From positions 119,113 through 183,112 of the forward strand of contig NZ_VUMS01000003.1 of assembly GCF_009696065.1 (NCBI RefSeq): a stretch of 64,000 nucleotides of DNA, read 5' to 3'. The translations under genes and the position numbers were made by a program. This stretch comes from Oliverpabstia intestinalis (lineage in GTDB: Bacteria > Bacillota > Clostridia > Lachnospirales > Lachnospiraceae). Below the pieces are notes generated by a model, which was not told the origin of the DNA, ran no database searches, and was given only the letters and a program-made list of their open reading frames with translations. Below, piece by piece: positions 63,882 through 64,000 of this stretch (positions are counted from its first letter, which is position 1; each line of letters starts with the position of its first letter).

Positions 63882-64000
63882 TCTTTGGTTCTTGCTGACT
63901 TCCGACGGCTGGCTGCGAAAAAAGCACTTGCTTCCTCGAGAAATTCATTTTCCTCTTTCAGACGCCGGATTTCTTTATCCTGATCCTTAACGCGTTTGCG
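63878..64000 (-). CDS. IS3-family OrfA, C-terminal part
   Basis: The last 40 codons read DKEIRRLKEENEFLEEASAF and end SARTKE. This is the leucine-zipper tail typical of IS3 OrfA proteins, which carry the DNA-binding helix-turn-helix further upstream (outside the window). The stop overlaps the orfB start. Confidence 0.85.
   Translation of the reverse strand, partial: RKRVKDQDKEIRRLKEENEFLEEASAFFAASRRKSARTKE

Larger units (their letters stand above)
62930..64000 (-). mobile_element. IS3-family insertion sequence, partial (runs off the window)
   Basis: The element contains orfB and the end of orfA on the minus strand. Its orfB-side end lies between about 62930 and 62960; the exact terminal repeat cannot be fixed without the other end. 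TGTCAATATTGGTTGACA at 62931 is a palindrome near the junction. It sits against the OLD-type gene. Confidence 0.85.

Noticed and set aside
1..64000. tRNA and rRNA genes
   Set aside because: No cloverleaf with a GTTCGANTC-type arm or rRNA core sequence was noticed in the gaps; a tRNA search program would settle this.

Overview
The window comes from a low-to-mid GC Gram-positive anaerobe, most likely a gut Lachnospiraceae (Blautia, Mediterraneibacter or Dorea type). This is inferred from strong AGGAGG-type ribosome binding sites, sigma-A promoters with 17-base spacers, a type III glutamine synthetase beside a type I enzyme, tRNA-dependent asparagine synthesis, LL-diaminopimelate aminotransferase, a zinc-ribbon/DUF5685/DnaJ cluster and TnpV remnants. 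No rRNA or tRNA gene was seen.

Bases 1-8500 hold the end of an amino-acid ABC ATPase, purB, a LacI-type repressor divergent from an intracellular GH32 beta-fructosidase with two matching palindromic operators, purA, and a TPP riboswitch controlling thiD-cytX. Bases 8500-29000 form a nitrogen and amide block: glnN-purF on the minus strand, then pyrG-gltB-gltD, glnA, an ANTAR regulator with a pseudo-receiver, an archaeal-type AspRS, gatCAB and dapL on the plus strand. Three transcripts in this block start with a promoter followed almost at once by an intrinsic terminator. An RNA-binding antiterminator is encoded among them, so a glutamine/ammonia attenuation regulon is likely.

Bases 29000-51300 are mixed housekeeping: an NhaC-type antiporter, trmO, a HAD hydrolase, a flavodoxin-like protein, the zinc-ribbon/DUF5685/DnaJ cluster, an NSS transporter, a pair of Cys-rich U32-like proteins, a phospholipase-like protein, mgsA, a SEC-C protein, a DUF218 protein, a T-box-controlled TRAP transporter whose large permease is fused to its solute-binding protein, an RlmI-like methyltransferase and a TauE/SafE permease. 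Intergenic regions carry a MITE-like family (14-bp terminal inverted repeats, 8-bp target duplications, compensatory changes in its hairpins), a second structured repeat family, two long near-palindromes of about 190 bp, and a promoter-to-terminator noncoding unit with five degenerate RBS-like repeats.

Bases 51300-64000 are accessory DNA. A graveyard of broken genes (MATE, GNAT, TnpV, HTH) leads into an AT-rich type I restriction-modification island: a methylase fused to one target-recognition domain, HsdM, HsdS, HsdR, then an OLD-type ATPase/TOPRIM nuclease whose 3' end runs into an IS3-family element that leaves the window.
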